This document shows, in pieces, positions 33,932 to 34,181 of a stretch of 34,181 nucleotides of DNA. The notes beneath the pieces were generated by a model. That model was given only the letters and a program-made list of their open reading frames with translations, had not been told where the DNA came from and searched no databases. Positions within the stretch are counted from its first letter, which is position 1, and each line of letters begins with the position of its first letter. The DNA comes from Pseudomonadales bacterium (GTDB taxonomy: Bacteria; Pseudomonadota; Gammaproteobacteria; Pseudomonadales; Azotimanducaceae). The stretch is taken from the NCBI GenBank assembly GCA_022827905.1, contig JAJEIQ010000048.1, forward strand, positions 1 through 34,181, given 5' to 3'. A program made the translations under genes and the position numbers.

Positions 33932-34181
33932 ATGGATCATAGCACCGTTGGCGTCGACGTATCGAAGGCGCACCTGGACGCGCACTTGGCCCCCGAGGGC
34001 CGGGCGGCGCGCTTCCCCAACACGGCGGACGGCATCCGCCGGCTCGTCCGGTGGATCGGCGACGCGCCCGTGGACCGCGTCGCCTACGAGCCGACCGGGC
34101 GCTGGCACCGCCCGCTGGAGGCGGCGCTGCTGCGGGCCGGGCTGCCGGCCGCGGCGGCCAACCCGCTGCGGGCGCGGCGCT
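33932..34181 (+). CDS. IS110-family transposase, N-terminal part (runs off the window)
   Basis: 83 codons of the DEDD recombinase are present. STVGVDVSKAHLDAHL contains the first catalytic Asp, and RVAYEPTGRWHRPLEAALL the Glu of the RuvC-like domain; AAAANPLRARR is also typical of the family. The ATG at 33932 has GGAG eight bases upstream, directly after the right-donor guide of the bridge RNA. The C-terminal Tnp domain with the catalytic Ser and the right end lie outside the window. Confidence 0.92.
   Translation, partial: MDHSTVGVDVSKAHLDAHLAPEGRAARFPNTADGIRRLVRWIGDAPVDRVAYEPTGRWHRPLEAALLRAGLPAAAANPLRARR

Larger units (their letters stand above)
33724..34181 (+). mobile_element. IS110-family insertion sequence, left end and partial transposase
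   Basis: The element begins at the CT core in the REP (33724-33725) and runs off the right edge. It contains a roughly 200-base structured non-coding left end and the start of a DEDD transposase. Leading non-coding RNA plus REP targeting match the IS110 group, whose best-known member IS621 also targets REP sequences with a CT core. No terminal inverted repeats are expected for this group. Confidence 0.85.

Noticed and set aside
33685-33933. N-terminal 83 residues of the prmA open frame
   Set aside because: They are encoded antisense to the IS110 left end and REP, start at a codon overlapping the transposase start, and have no PrmA similarity.

Overview
The window reads as a chromosomal segment of a high-GC gammaproteobacterium, probably uncultured, marine or host-associated. 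That placement rests on gene content: the CmoA/CmoB wobble-uridine pair, Coq7 with a HIT protein, PurH/PurD beside a DUF3426 zinc-ribbon protein and PrmA, PPK1/PPX, several acyl-CoA dehydrogenases, PhyH dioxygenases and two TonB-dependent receptors. I see no rRNA, tRNA or CRISPR.

Layout, left to right. 1-460: a small orphan gene. 464-3142: a zinc alcohol dehydrogenase divergent from two overlapping PhyH-type dioxygenases. 3139-6316 (minus): cmoA, cmoB, a winged-helix membrane protein and an acyl-CoA dehydrogenase in one tight operon. 6378-12720: ppk1, a TonB receptor and, convergent to them, ppx. 12757-13950: a second acyl-CoA dehydrogenase. 14129-21205: a plus-strand run of two DUF6644-like membrane proteins, a 41-residue membrane peptide, an epoxide-hydrolase-like enzyme, the small and large subunits of a Tat-exported [3Fe-4S] FAD dehydrogenase, and a second TonB receptor. 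21357-25424: a 1355-residue lipoprotein joining a Big-2 domain, three plant-type LRR modules and a metzincin protease domain. 25493-27097: a 542-residue protein of an uncharacterised family, bracketed by 23-bp direct repeats. 27488-33191 (minus): purH, purD, a cyclic-nucleotide-binding protein, a HIT protein and coq7, headed by a DUF3426 gene and a beheaded prmA.

The right edge is the most informative place. A REP-like palindrome is cut after 17 of its 19 bases by the left end of an IS110-family element whose transposase starts at 33932 and leaves the window. The roughly 200 bases upstream of the transposase fold as expected for a bridge RNA. One loop carries an 8-nt stretch matching the target left of the CT core (one G/A difference, a wobble) and a 7-nt stretch complementary to an intact REP copy right of the core. 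A 3' segment carries 9 nt complementary to the element's own left end. The same REP occurs four times in tandem, plus once inverted, between purH and purD about 2.7 kb away, so unoccupied near-target sites lie in the same window.

The window is otherwise rich in short hairpins with 3-nt loops (GGA, GAA, TAC) and in one 28-bp perfect inverted repeat, which suggests a genome with several dispersed palindromic families. Coordinates and base pairings were read by eye; family assignments come from recognised motifs, not database searches.
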